Assembly (NCBI GenBank): GCA_037975125.1
Contig: CM075857.1
Coordinates: forward strand, 20,805,497-20,869,496
Reading direction: 5' to 3'
Length of the DNA stretch: 64,000 nucleotides
DNA from: Latrodectus hesperus
Lineage: Eukaryota > Arthropoda > Arachnida > Araneae > Theridiidae
Shown here: positions 1 to 10,611 of the stretch, in pieces
Layout of the letters: every line of letters begins with the position of its first letter
Numbering within the stretch: the first letter of the stretch is position 1
Notes under the pieces: generated by a model
The model's database searches: none
Seen by the model: only the letters and a program-made list of their open reading frames with translations
Told to the model about the DNA's origin: nothing
Position numbers and translations under genes: made by a program

Positions 1-1370
1 CATAATTTTTTAAATTTCATTGCCTACTTAATTATTCCCAAAATAATTAAATTATTTCTAAACTCTTTATTTTTTCAGTTTTGTCAAAAGTTCTTATTGT
101 TTTAAAATTTTGTTTATCAATTTATATAAGTTATTAAAAACAATATAAATTAATGACATTAATAAATGCATTAAATTCTTTGCTATTATTAATATTGTGT
201 TATTTATTGAAATGTTCAATTATTAATTTCTATAATATAACTGTAATTAGAAACACGCGAAAAATAGGGATTCTAAAATATGAGCATATTATTTTATTAA
301 AATGTAATGTATAAATGTTGATCATTATACTTTGGAACAATTGCTTTTATTAACTTAAATGGTAAAAATCGTCACTAAGTTATCTGTTAATTTGATTAGC
401 AATCTTCAAAATGTAGAGGGGGTAATTTCCATTAAATTTAGAATTTTAAAATTTTTTTAAATATATTCCCCTTTTAATCAATTTGCATATTATGAATATT
501 ATAATTTCCTCAATATATGTAACTTTATTTAATTTATTATTATTTTTTAAGGATCAATGTATTAAATTCAAATCCTTTATGAAAAGAAACTGTTTATAAA
601 CACTTCAATAACACCATTGCTTTATCATAAAAAATATATTACTGAGAATTGTATTTATTTGCTCATAAAAATAATGTTTATGCATTTTATTTTTTCTTGC
701 TAGTTGTGTCATATTCTTAGTGTGTCTAGACACCTTTCGGAATCACGATGATTCTATCACGAATGTAATCAAAGCGCATGTATCACACACTCAGCATCTC
801 TCACACACACACACAAGTGCACCCATAAATGAATATTTCCAGCGAAATCATGTGACTGTTAATCACCACAAGGTTAAAAAGAGGTGGAATCGAATCAACT
901 GTTTTTTTGCTTTGAAGGTCAACCTTAATTTTAGAAACTCAGGTTGGTCTTGTGTAATTTCTTGCATCATTATTACCACACTGGAACCCAATTGCGTAAA
1001 ATTCGTTGCTTCGAAGCAGCTGTATTGGCTTTGATAGTCTCATTCAAAAAGATTCTGAAACAGTTGACCTTGAAGGACTAAATTTGATATACATGTAATT
1101 TAGTCCTTCAAACAACATGGCTCTTCGGAACATTGTATTCCCAATATTTTAAGTTAAATAATGATTGTATATTATTAATTTATTTTTAAATTACGTCATT
1201 TTAATTAATCCTTTAATTTTTATTTCAATTACCTTTGCTTTCTTCTCTGACTAGTATATATCTAGGTGGTGATAGGATTAAAGCGATGAAAAATAATTTT
1301 GATAAAACCGCAATTAGGAATTTAATCTGAAACTGGTACACAAAAATTATAATTTAATATATTATTTGGC
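1..1370. other. Non-coding AT-rich stretch
   Basis: No coding or known repeat signal was recognised. A 15-bp inverted repeat lies at 1070-1111 and a short CA-rich patch at 785-815. The 104-codon open frame at 720-1034 is low-complexity, with no family resemblance. Confidence 0.5.
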
Positions 1371-1374
1371 GCTA

Positions 1375-1520
1375 GACTTGAGACCTGGATGATTTAGCCT
1401 TCCATGGAGCAGTTTGTGGGTATCGAATCCGCAGCCTTCAGCCTTGCATCATTTCAGCGGATCTGAATCGACTTTAAAGCATGGGTCCCAGTTGAATTCT
1501 TATAATCGATCCTCTAGAGT
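1375..1520 (+). repeat. Degenerate tRNA-derived SINE fragment (family G)
   Basis: A B-box-like GGGTATCGAATCC is followed by a body resembling the copies at 9137-9290 and 16455-16590, which share a CAGAATCCACTTTAAACCGT-like segment and a GGTCC(T/C) segment. It is strongly decayed and the ends are uncertain. Confidence 0.5.
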
Positions 1521-2460
1521 GAAAAGTCAAATTCCATCAGTATAAGTATGTCCCATAAATAATGCAATCCAAAAATCTTGGATATTGATTGTTATTTTAA
1601 TTGTTCTGATAATGTCCTGTAATCGCTTTGAAAATACAATAAAAATATAAAACCCACATTCGATTAGTATCGTAGAATTGCATTTCAAATTTTCAACAAT
1701 AATGTATAGCTTTATACCATTACAATATGATATATCATAGAACAGGGATGCCGTACCTTTTTTGAGTTCCGTGCCACAAAGTCATAAAAATTATTTTTTT
1801 AAATAGGTAACGTACCACAATAAAATTCCATTCGAAATGTTAGCGTGGTGAAACTATATGTAAATATAATTAAATAAACAAATAAAAGCAATTCTTCTTT
1901 AAACAATTTTTTATTAATCAATGTTTTAGAAAAAAGCAATATGCTAGAAACAAAATTCACATCAAGAACAATTATTTTTAATGTGATTTTTGTTTGTGTA
2001 CACAAGATGATAAAGATTTAATATCTGGTTCATATTTAGTTCATTTCAGCAGAACGCATGCAGAGCTCGACTCATACGTCATTTTACTCCTATATTTATT
2101 TTTTTATAAAATTTATTTCTGAAAACAAAGATTCACATGCCCACGTCGATGAAAATATTGATAAAATTGCATTTGCTAATATTTTTAAACAATCAAACGT
2201 GTCAGGAATTGAATTCCATCTAGAATTTCATCTTCTGCAATTTTATTTATTTTATCCAATATTCAATTACTTTCAATAATTTCTAAATAATTCCTTAAAT
2301 CAACAAATTTTTGGTTCCACATAGTACTTCACTGAAATTCAACTGATTCCATTTCTAATTCAATAAAATCTAACAACTCAAGGACTTTTAAATTTAATTT
2401 TCAAATGGTATATCAAGATAGAAAATAAATTTTAATTTTCTTCAAATTCTTTAAACTGCG

Positions 2461-3720
2461 TTATCTTGTAGAAAATTCCTGAATGAGGGATTGAATTACC
2501 ATAGAAAATTGTTTCGTTAATGACTCTTTGTTTAGTTTTTCGTGACATTCACTTTCAGAAAAAATTTTTCTTGTATTCGGAAAATATTTATATGAATTTG
2601 AAAGAATATCACGATTAAAAATCTGTAATTTGACTTCAAACTCTTTGATCAAGTCAAACATTATAATGACTGTTTTGTTAACACCTCGTAGTTTTATATT
2701 TAATTCATTTAAATGAGAGCATAAATCAGTGAAAAAATTATATCTTCTCTAGCCACTCTACATCCAATAATTGATTGTATTGGTTAATAATGTTCTCATT
2801 ATTTAGAAATAATCTTATTTCTTCCAAACAATATACAAATTTTTGCAAAACATTTCCGCGAATTAACCAGCTTACATTATTGAATAAATGTAAACTATTG
2901 TAGGTCGAATTTACATCGTTTTACAATTTATAAAATTTTCTTTTATTTAGTGTTCGTGCTGATATAAAATAGACTAATTTTGTTACAAAACTCAAAATAT
3001 CATCAAACCTTTTTAAACCTGTTTTGGCACATAACGCTTGTTGGTGAATAATGCAATGAAAATCAAGAATTGTGCGTTCAATACATTTTATAGATAAATT
3101 TATAAATCTATCTTCCCGTCCAGTTAAGCTGCGGCAACCGTCTGTAGTAATTGACACAATTTTAGAAGGACATATTTCTCTTTTTTCCATTGCATATATA
3201 ACTGCATTACAAATGTCTAATCCTTTTGTTGTTGTTGTTAATGTTGATAAACTTATTAACTCTTCTTTAATATTGTTTTGACCAAAATAACGTACAAAAA
3301 TTGCTAAGCGAGCAGAGCTTGTTACCGTCAAGGCAAATGGATATAAAATCGAAGAATTTATATGGATTTTTTTTTTTTTTTGTTGAAAATTTACATTTTT
3401 TCACCATACCCAAAATCTATCGGCATGTGTTTAATTCTTTGGATAATTTTTTCATTGTTTTCGAAATCATGGAATAAGTATGGTGCACATTGCAGCCAAG
3501 CATCCTTTAAATATTCACCTTCATTAAAAGGTTTCGCACATTGAGCAATAGTTTTTGAAACTTGGTAACTAGCAGCAGTGGTGTTTGATTGAGTTCCAAA
3601 ATATTTCATTAAAGAAGTAGTTTGGGCATTTATATTTTTTAAGGCTCGTGATATGTACTCCTTTTGCTCTACTACGTTTTGATCGAGAAGAAATATATGG
3701 TTAATGCTGTTTTACTGAAG
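2461..3720 (-). pseudogene. hAT transposase relic, GTF2IRD2/SCAND3-like
   Basis: Read 3720 to 2461, three blocks in changing frames give a typical domesticated-hAT type protein. The first (about 3720-3391) contains LKNINAQTTSLMKYFG and a CAKPFNEGEYLKDAW block. The second (3331-2921) contains SITTDGCRSLTGR with the conserved Asp, and the CIIHQQALCAK signature. The third (2920-2461) contains LFNNVSWLIRGNVLQKF and KEFEVKLQIF. Stops and frameshifts separate the blocks. The N-terminal BED zinc finger and the C-terminal dimerisation region are not recognisable, so it cannot make a working enzyme. Confidence 0.8.
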
Positions 3721-3985
3721 ATGTTCTACAGACTACTGTTTTAGAAAATAAAATACAAATTGCTTTACTGCCCTTTTCAATTATACTGTATCTATCGGTC
3801 CGGCACAACCTGATAGCCAATAGGAATAGAACAGGGCCTTTTCTTCTCGTTGTCTGTCTGTCTGTATCTATCGGTCCACCAAGCTTGAAATTCTCTCCTA
3901 TTACACGTTTCGGGGACCATAATTTAAAATTCTAAAAATATATTTTTTATTAATATTGTCATAAAATAAATAATTTATTCTGCAT

Positions 3986-4033
3986 TCCTTTGTTGTAATA
4001 TATATATATATATATATATATTTCAACAAAGGA
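3986..4033. repeat. (TA)n flanked by 10-bp inverted repeat
   Basis: TCCTTTGTTG at 3986-3995 and CAACAAAGGA at 4024-4033 bracket a short TA run (3999-4021), so the whole segment can fold into a hairpin. It lies inside the hAT relic. Confidence 0.6.
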
Positions 4034-4814
4034 CATATTTACAACAAGAACATATTTTGTCACATATTAAAGTACTAAAAATATTACCAACACAAGAAAA
4101 TAATATATTAATTCAAAGTAATTTTAATTATTGTATCTATATTTTACGCTGATTTAATGATAAAATAATTTCTCATAATATTAAAATATTTTATTGTTTA
4201 AAAATAAGCATAATAAATTATAAGTTAAGTAACTTTTAATATCTAAAGGTTGTTACAGGTTAAAACTTGAGTCGTGACGCAATATGTTCTTGCAAATGAA
4301 TGCAGAATATGAAATAATGTGTAAAGATATTTACCTAAAAATAACATTATATCTATTTATAATAAACGGTTATATTTTTTAACAAGTCACTGAAGTTTCA
4401 AAGACGACGGTTTACTAAAAATGATTCATGCAGTCTGTCGTTTGATTCGAGCGCTGCGGCAACATGCAATAACATTTGAAGGCGAAACTGAATATGCAAA
4501 AAATTTTTTAATTGCGCTCATCTATATATACTAAGAGAGAATTCATGCGGGATTTTAATAAAAGAATGTATAATTTGATGGTTCTAATTAACAAACTAAG
4601 ATAGGTATTCATACTCTGCAAATTTATATCATAAATTATAAATTAATAATTTTTAGTAGTGTAGATTTAATAGTGTAGATTAATAATTTTTAATTCATTT
4701 CTATCAGAAAAGATAACTTATAAAAAATAATTTTGTTTTTGTACGTGCCTTCAAAATTTTCAAACATGCCACTTGTGGCATGCGTGCCATTGGTTCGCCA
4801 TCCCTGCAATAGAA

Positions 4815-7574
4815 TAACATTGTTACTGAAGTTTGGGTTTATCTTCGCACATTATCATTACTTGTTTTCGCTGGGGTAAAGCAGTTGATCCTCATTCAGA
4901 TTAAAAATTCGAACATTTCTGATTGTTATCCGAAAAGGGTATTTATTTATGACGTCAAAATTTAATCGAAATAAAAATGAAGGAAAAGTAATGTATTTTG
5001 CCTTGAAAATCGAAAAATAAGTTATACAACAGATGATTACATCATAACTACTTCATCCGTTCTCGAAAATTTCGCTCATCGTTCCATGTTAGCAGTGACT
5101 TGCAAATTGTTATGTAAGCAAAGAAATTTGTTGACAAACTTATTTGTAAAAATTAAATAATGCTTTATTTTGGCGGAAATTTATTTTTAAAGCACGAAGT
5201 ATATTGTTCAGTGTATCTAAAATTAAATTTTATTTTTCACACATGTGGATGAATGAAAAATCCTTCTTAAAATCGTAGATACTTTTATATTTTAATTAAT
5301 CAAATAGAGCAATTAATCATTAACAGTTAAAATTGAGCAAATGTTAATGTATACATTTTAAAAATAATTTTATTATATTAAAGTAAATATTTTAGATTCC
5401 AAATCCAAACAGTTGAATTCAATTATCAGTTGTTGTGCGTGGTTGTTTTATGATACCATACTTTAAACAATCCTATATAATCAGGCGGCACAGATGCTGT
5501 ATAATCCAGGATGCCAAATTCTAAGTTTGGTGATTTTTTGGCGGATTTTCGTATGTATCTGGCAACTTGGTTTTTATTACGTCATGGAAGATGTTCCTAT
5601 AAGAACTATGCAGAAAACTCTATTTTGGCAACCCTTATATTTACGTCACAATACGTCATCTTGGCATTATTTCTTCATCGTCGAAAAAATTCAGAATTTG
5701 GAATCCTGGATTATACGGTATCTGAGCCTATCAAGAACATAGAATAGTTGAAACTTTTTTGTTCCAGACATTGATTGATATTGTGCTTCTAAAAGTTTGA
5801 TCTAATTAGAGGCATAAGATAATTAAAATACCTTTCTTTGGTATTGATTGATATTGTTGTTTCGCCATTCCTATCTGATTAAATACACATGGATTATGTT
5901 TTCTGGAAGTCGGTCTACATCACGATTTTATTAGTTCTTTGTAATCATATGCATAACGTAATTAAAATCTTTGTTGGTTGATATTGTTATTTGATAAGCT
6001 CTGTGTAAATGTATAAAGTAAATAAAAAATAAACCTTTGAGTATTGATTATTCTCTTGCTTTTACCAATCCCATCTAATTGATTATACTCGGTAATTGGA
6101 ATAATTGCTGTTTATGTTGATAAATAAGTGTATAAGAAGTTGTGCACGTCATTAACAACATTCTTTATGAGGTTGAATATTTTATTAAAATATTAACACA
6201 AAATATGTGTTTCAAGTAAATCATTCTCAGAATGTATAATCTAAAGAGTAAAAATATCTTTTTGCGGTATTACCGTTTGCTTTCTTCCACTTATTAATTT
6301 ACCAGGTTTTGTGACTTGGGAATTGCTGCTCTGGTGTTTTGTATAGATTCTGAGAGTGCGTTTTGTTTATGAAAATGCCTTCTAACTGAAATCACTCTGA
6401 CACTGGAGAATCCATACATTGGATGAGTTTAACGGTTTATTTTGCTGCAGTTGTTCGCTTCTTAAGACATTACTTTTATATGCACGTCGGTCCTTTTCAC
6501 TGAACTTCTCTTTCCATCCCATATTTTGCTTTGCCGATCTGTGTATATGCTGTACTCATAAATTTTATTAATTTAGATACCGTACTTATAAAATAGCCTA
6601 AATATTGAGACGTTTCAGTCCCATTTGTTTCAGCTAGATGGACTCCTACAATTTAACATATTAAATCTAAATGGTCTCACATTTTAAACTTTTGAAAAAA
6701 TTCCAAGACTTGCAGAATTTGAGTAAAGCCCATACCCTCAGAATATATATATTTCTGTTTTAAAAAAAACTGATTGCTACTTAATATTTTATTGCTTACA
6801 AAATGCATTCAAAGATATCACTTGTTTCACAAGTGTTTCCATTACCTTGATAACCACCTGTATCTATGTCATGAGGTATATAGGATAATATTTGTTTTGG
6901 ATGCTGATTGTTATCGTGCTTTTGCCAATTTTATCTAATTGGATATTCAGAGTAAATGAAATGAATGCTCCGGAATTAATTTATTTTAAAACATAATTTG
7001 TTTAATGCTTCCTAACTAAAGTCCTTAATATTATTTTACATTCCATCAGGTAGACATCTTCCACCAGATGCAAACTTTTAAAAAATTTATTTTTTTAAAT
7101 ATTTTTATTTCATTGATTTAGAAAAATATAAAAAAAGACATGGGAAAAATAATATAAAAATAAAAAGACATAGGAAAAGAGTCCATGTTGGAAAAGGTTG
7201 GGCCAAGAAGTCTAAACATAAGATGTCTCACTAAAAATATTCTCAAATAAGAACAACGTTTCTCTAATGTAATGCTTATATTGAAATATAGCAATGTGTT
7301 AATCAAAAATATCTATTAATCTAGATAGACAGCTATAATTTAATGAACGGTTAAATCGCATGCTGCCTCTTCTGAAATTTATCTATACAACTTGAGACAA
7401 CATTTAATTGTTTTTAATGTATTACTTTATTCGAGATATACTTTTGATCCATTCAGGATATATTAAAATTTTGTGTTAATATCATGTGTATATAAATTCG
7501 ACAATCAACTGCTTATTTTTTGTAAAAATATATTCATAGGTAAGAGAAGAGTGATTCAACTTATTCTATTGCAG
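4815..7574. other. Non-coding stretch, probably intron of UNC93-like gene 1
   Basis: No exon matching the first coding exon of the right-hand paralogue was found in any frame. No clear repeat was recognised. Open frames here (for example 5494-5742) lack family resemblance. Confidence 0.5.
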
Positions 7575-7842
7575 GCTTACATAGCATGTTCATGGGGCGT
7601 GCACCACGTGGGGTTTGTGACCATCTGCTTCGGTGTCTGTGGTGCCCTGATGTCCATCCTGGTGGGCCCTCTGGTGAAATGCATATCTCAGATGGCTGTT
7701 CTGATGCTAGCCGCGTGTGCCAACATTTCCATGTGCGTCCTGCTGTTCCTCTGGCACCCCACCCCCGAGGAGAGTAGCATTTATTTCATCATAGCTGGCA
7801 TTTGGGGGATGGGCGATGCCATTTGGTGGTCTCAAATTACAG
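7575..7842 (+). CDS. UNC93-like gene 1, penultimate coding exon (partial gene)
   Basis: The exon is 268 nt, opens after acceptor TTGCAG with AYIACSWGVHHVG, and ends with GDAIWWSQIT before donor GTACAT. It aligns end to end with exon 2 of the right-hand gene (about 43 of 89 residues identical by eye) with identical phases, and contains three hydrophobic segments. It is clearly more GC-rich than the flanking DNA, as expected for a real exon. The family's usual QTQIN-type ending is replaced here by WSQIT, so this copy has diverged. The exon encoding the N-terminal 295 residues is not found in the 7.5 kb to the left. Confidence 0.88.
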
Positions 7843-7957
7843 GTACATGTCTTATGTGTCACTTCTATGTTACAATTTACAGCATTGATTTTCCGAGAAA
7901 AGAATGCATTTAAGCAGTTTCATGTGTATATGATTAATGTCATTGTTCGTAATCTAT

Positions 7958-8232
7958 TGGCCGTCCACCCTGTCTAGTGGTGTGCGTGCTTGACTTTCAA
8001 TAGTGAGATCCTGGGCTCGAATCCCAGTTCGGGCATGGATGTACTTTCTCTGTCTATTTTGTCTTTGTTCTTACTTTGTATGAATATATTGTAAATGGTT
8101 GCCTACCTTATAAACGGGTTCATGTGTTTACTGAGGAAGTCGGACTCCACACCAAAATAGGGTTCAGTTGGAAAAGTGGAGCAGCGCACCCCATAATGCC
8201 AGATTAATTGGTACAAGACAACAACAACAACA
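7958..8232 (+). repeat. tRNA-derived SINE, family A
   Basis: A tRNA-like head (CCACCCTGTCTAGTGGT, then B box GGCTCGAATCCC) is followed by the family body (ATAAACGGGTTCATG, AGGAAGTCGGACTCCACACC, AAAAGTGGAGCAGC) and an (ACA)n tail at 8218-8232. It sits in the last intron of UNC93-like gene 1 on the gene's strand. The internal promoter boxes are those of RNA polymerase III. Confidence 0.85.
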
Positions 8233-8233
8233 G

Positions 8234-8278
8234 AATTATTAGAATAAGCTAACATATTGCTAGCTTATTCTAATAATT
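8234..8278. repeat. 18-bp perfect inverted repeat next to SINE tail
   Basis: Arms at 8234-8251 and 8261-8278 are exact reverse complements around a 9-base spacer. The left arm begins one base after the SINE tail. Confidence 0.8.
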
Positions 8279-9136
8279 AAGTACTTTTTAACTTCACTTG
8301 ATGTTGATTATTTGTATTTTCGATTCTATGAACACAGTATAAATTTTTAAAAATGAACAAATACAAGAGAAATCAACACAATTATTAATTAGCTGCATTT
8401 ATTAATTAAAAGAGAAATGAACTTATTTATTAAATAAGTGTAGCTAATATAAAAAAACACAAAAATGTTGCCCTTTTAAAACTGGCTCAAATGTCTAATG
8501 AAAAATGAAATTCATTATAAATTTTACATTTTATTACTTTTACTCATTTTATTATTCATGATAATGCTTGTTATTTTTTTATGTAAAAAAGGTTAATTAT
8601 TTGTGTATTTCTAATTTCATTGATAATTATTATTAAGAATGAAATTAGGCATTTTTTTAACATGTAATCATCGGAAATAATTAAAGGTAAGAATAGGGAT
8701 TAATATCAGTTTATAAGCAACTGTAGCTCAATTAATTATACTCAGTTTATAATTATAAGTCGAGTAATCTCTCTCAGCTGTAGTTAAATAAAGAATAATA
8801 AAAGTATGGACCTCTGTGTTTACTGTAATTTAAATGGAATGTGATAATTTTTTAAATTATTCTTTAGTAATTCTTAGCTTATTGTACATATTTTGTCTCA
8901 TCAATCTTATAGCTCCTTTCATTTCGCTTGCAATCATTTTATTTATTGAAAATTGGTTTTAGTAAGCTTTATTAAATGGCTTTAGGTATCATTGTTTGCC
9001 ACGAAAAATTAAATTAAATAGTTTTAATGCAATACTTTATGTAAATTTTATGTAAAAATAAACAAATGTTTTAATGTAAATTAAATATGCTCTGGTCATA
9101 TAATTGATAAAAAAACATTCCGATATAGGAACTACA

Positions 9137-9290
9137 TATTCATGACTATAGCCGAATGATTAGCTTTCTTGGATTGGGCTTAATAGTTCGTGGGTTCGAA
9201 TCCCACCTTGAGCAAGGGTGTCTGTAGTAGTTCAGAATCCACTTTAAGCCGTAGGTCCTGTTCTAATCAGCCCTCGTGTGCAAAAAATGA
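9137..9290 (+). repeat. tRNA-derived SINE, family G
   Basis: A weak A-box region is followed by B box GGGTTCGAATCCC, then a body with TTCAGAATCCACTTTAAGCC and CAGCCCTCGTGTGCAAAA. Shorter relatives occur at 1375 and 16455. It lies in the last intron of UNC93-like gene 1. Confidence 0.7.
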
Positions 9291-9521
9291 CTGTTGACTG
9301 ACAACAAACTATTAGTTCAGTTTTGATATCTATATAGAAAAATTGGTAACAGTAATAATATAAGTGATAATTTGTGTTTTTAAATATATAATTTTTATTA
9401 TTGTACATACATCGTTTTTATTGATGAAATTAGAACCAAAATTTAAAATGCTATATATTTTCTTACCTGTAAAGTTTAAAAACAGGTTATTTACTTACTT
9501 TTTCAATTTCTGTTATCCAAA

Positions 9522-10004
9522 TTGTTGTCGTCTAACTAACTAACTGGCACAAGCCAGTTAGGCTAGCAACATGGGGTGCGCAGCTTCATTTTCCCAACTG
9601 AACCGTAATTTGCTGTAGAGTTCGATACTTCCTTAGTACACACATGCCATAGGTACCAGTGTATATAATTATAGGGTAGGCAATCAATCACATCTCATTC
9701 ATACAGAGAAAGGACAAAGACATACATAGCGGTGCAGGCGAGTTCTGGACTGTACCATTAGGTTAACGGGTTTGGAATACTCGCCCATCACCAAATGCCT
9801 CGTCATTTTGAACCACGATCAGGTTACGAGGTCACATCTGATCTGGCACCCTCCTCTCCACATCCACGCCACACCAGCGGAAGGACTGTGGACAAGGACA
9901 AAGACAGGAGAGAGAGAGAAACAGAAAGTCCATCCATTCCCGAACTGGGATTCGAACTCAGGACTTCCCAGTCAGGGACGCTGACCACTAGACAGGGTGG
10001 GCGG
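9522..10004 (-). repeat. Composite of two SINE copies (families A and B)
   Basis: From left to right the minus-strand copy shows a family A tail and body (9522 to about 9730). A different body follows (about 9731-9890), read on the minus strand as GATGTGGAGAGGAGGGTGCC plus a GTGGTTCAAAATGACGAGG segment. The shared tRNA-like head ends the block (9900-10004, B box GAGTTCGAATCCC, then CCCACCCTGTCTAGTGGTC). Either a family B SINE inserted next to a truncated family A copy, or this is one composite variant. It sits 170 bp before the terminal exon. Confidence 0.75.
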
Positions 10005-10175
10005 TAAATAGTTAAAATATACATAAATATATAATTTTTTAAATTTTATTTTTATCAACGTTTTACTTTTTCATATCAAGTTTTATTTCTTATGAGCATT
10101 TATTGGATTTGGTGATTAATAGCTGCTTTCCACATGCACGTCGTTTTGATTAATTTTTTTTCCTTCCATACCTAG

Positions 10176-10411
10176 CTCTTTACGGTCTGATGTTTCCAAA
10201 CGACAGGGAAGCGGCGTTTTCGAACCTGTACTTCTGGAGCTTCCTGGGATTCTTCCTCAGTTACTCCTACGCAAATTACTTGACCGTGCCCATCAAAATA
10301 AACATTTTACTCGCCTTCTTGATTACCGGGATGCTGGGATATTTCATCGGCCAGCTCAAGATCAGATGCACGGCTAAAAAAGAATACGTGTCCATCGAAG
10401 AGGATCACTAA
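10176..10411 (+). CDS. UNC93-like gene 1, terminal coding exon
   Basis: After acceptor CCTAG the exon completes an Ala codon and reads LYGLMFPNDREAAFSNLYFW, then two hydrophobic helices (SFLGFFLSYSYANYL and ILLAFLITGMLGYFIG) and a short tail ending EEDH and TAA. It contributes 77 residues plus the split codon. The ANYRLWESLGF block of typical members is altered to SNLYFWSFLGF. The intron to its left (7843-10175) carries three SINE-type insertions but both splice borders are intact. Confidence 0.88.
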
Positions 10412-10594
10412 AATGTGCGTCTTGAAGTACTGACTGACTTTCATTCCCATATTAAGAATAATGAATGTGATAGTAACCATAACTGGAACAAAGTGACTCA
10501 ATGTAGCTTTGGGCAACATGTGATCCACTAGAATATCTCCACTTCCAAGAACATATCATTCAATATCTTTTATTATGTTTTTGATTTATATGGA

Positions 10595-10600
10595 AATAAA
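10595..10600 (+). terminator. Candidate polyadenylation signal of UNC93-like gene 1
   Basis: An AATAAA hexamer lies 184 bases after the stop codon of the terminal exon. It is a motif match only. Confidence 0.4.
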
Positions 10601-10611
10601 TTAATGAAATC

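Larger units (their letters stand above)
1743..4806 (-). mobile_element. hAT-superfamily DNA transposon, decayed
   Basis: The left end begins CAGGGATGCCGTACC and the right end, read on the minus strand, begins CAGGGATGGCGAACC, forming short terminal inverted repeats typical of the hAT superfamily. The flanks TCATAGAA (1735-1742) and CAATAGAA (4807-4814) agree at 6 of 8 positions, matching hAT's 8-bp target duplication. A broken transposase lies inside on the minus strand. The right third (about 3780-4750) is non-coding and holds an (AT)n hairpin and a duplicated TGTATCTATCGGTCC segment (near 3787 and 3872), possibly a later insertion. Confidence 0.75.

Noticed and set aside
720..1034. 104-codon open frame
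   Set aside because: No family resemblance, no splice or codon-use support, and a CA microsatellite inside.
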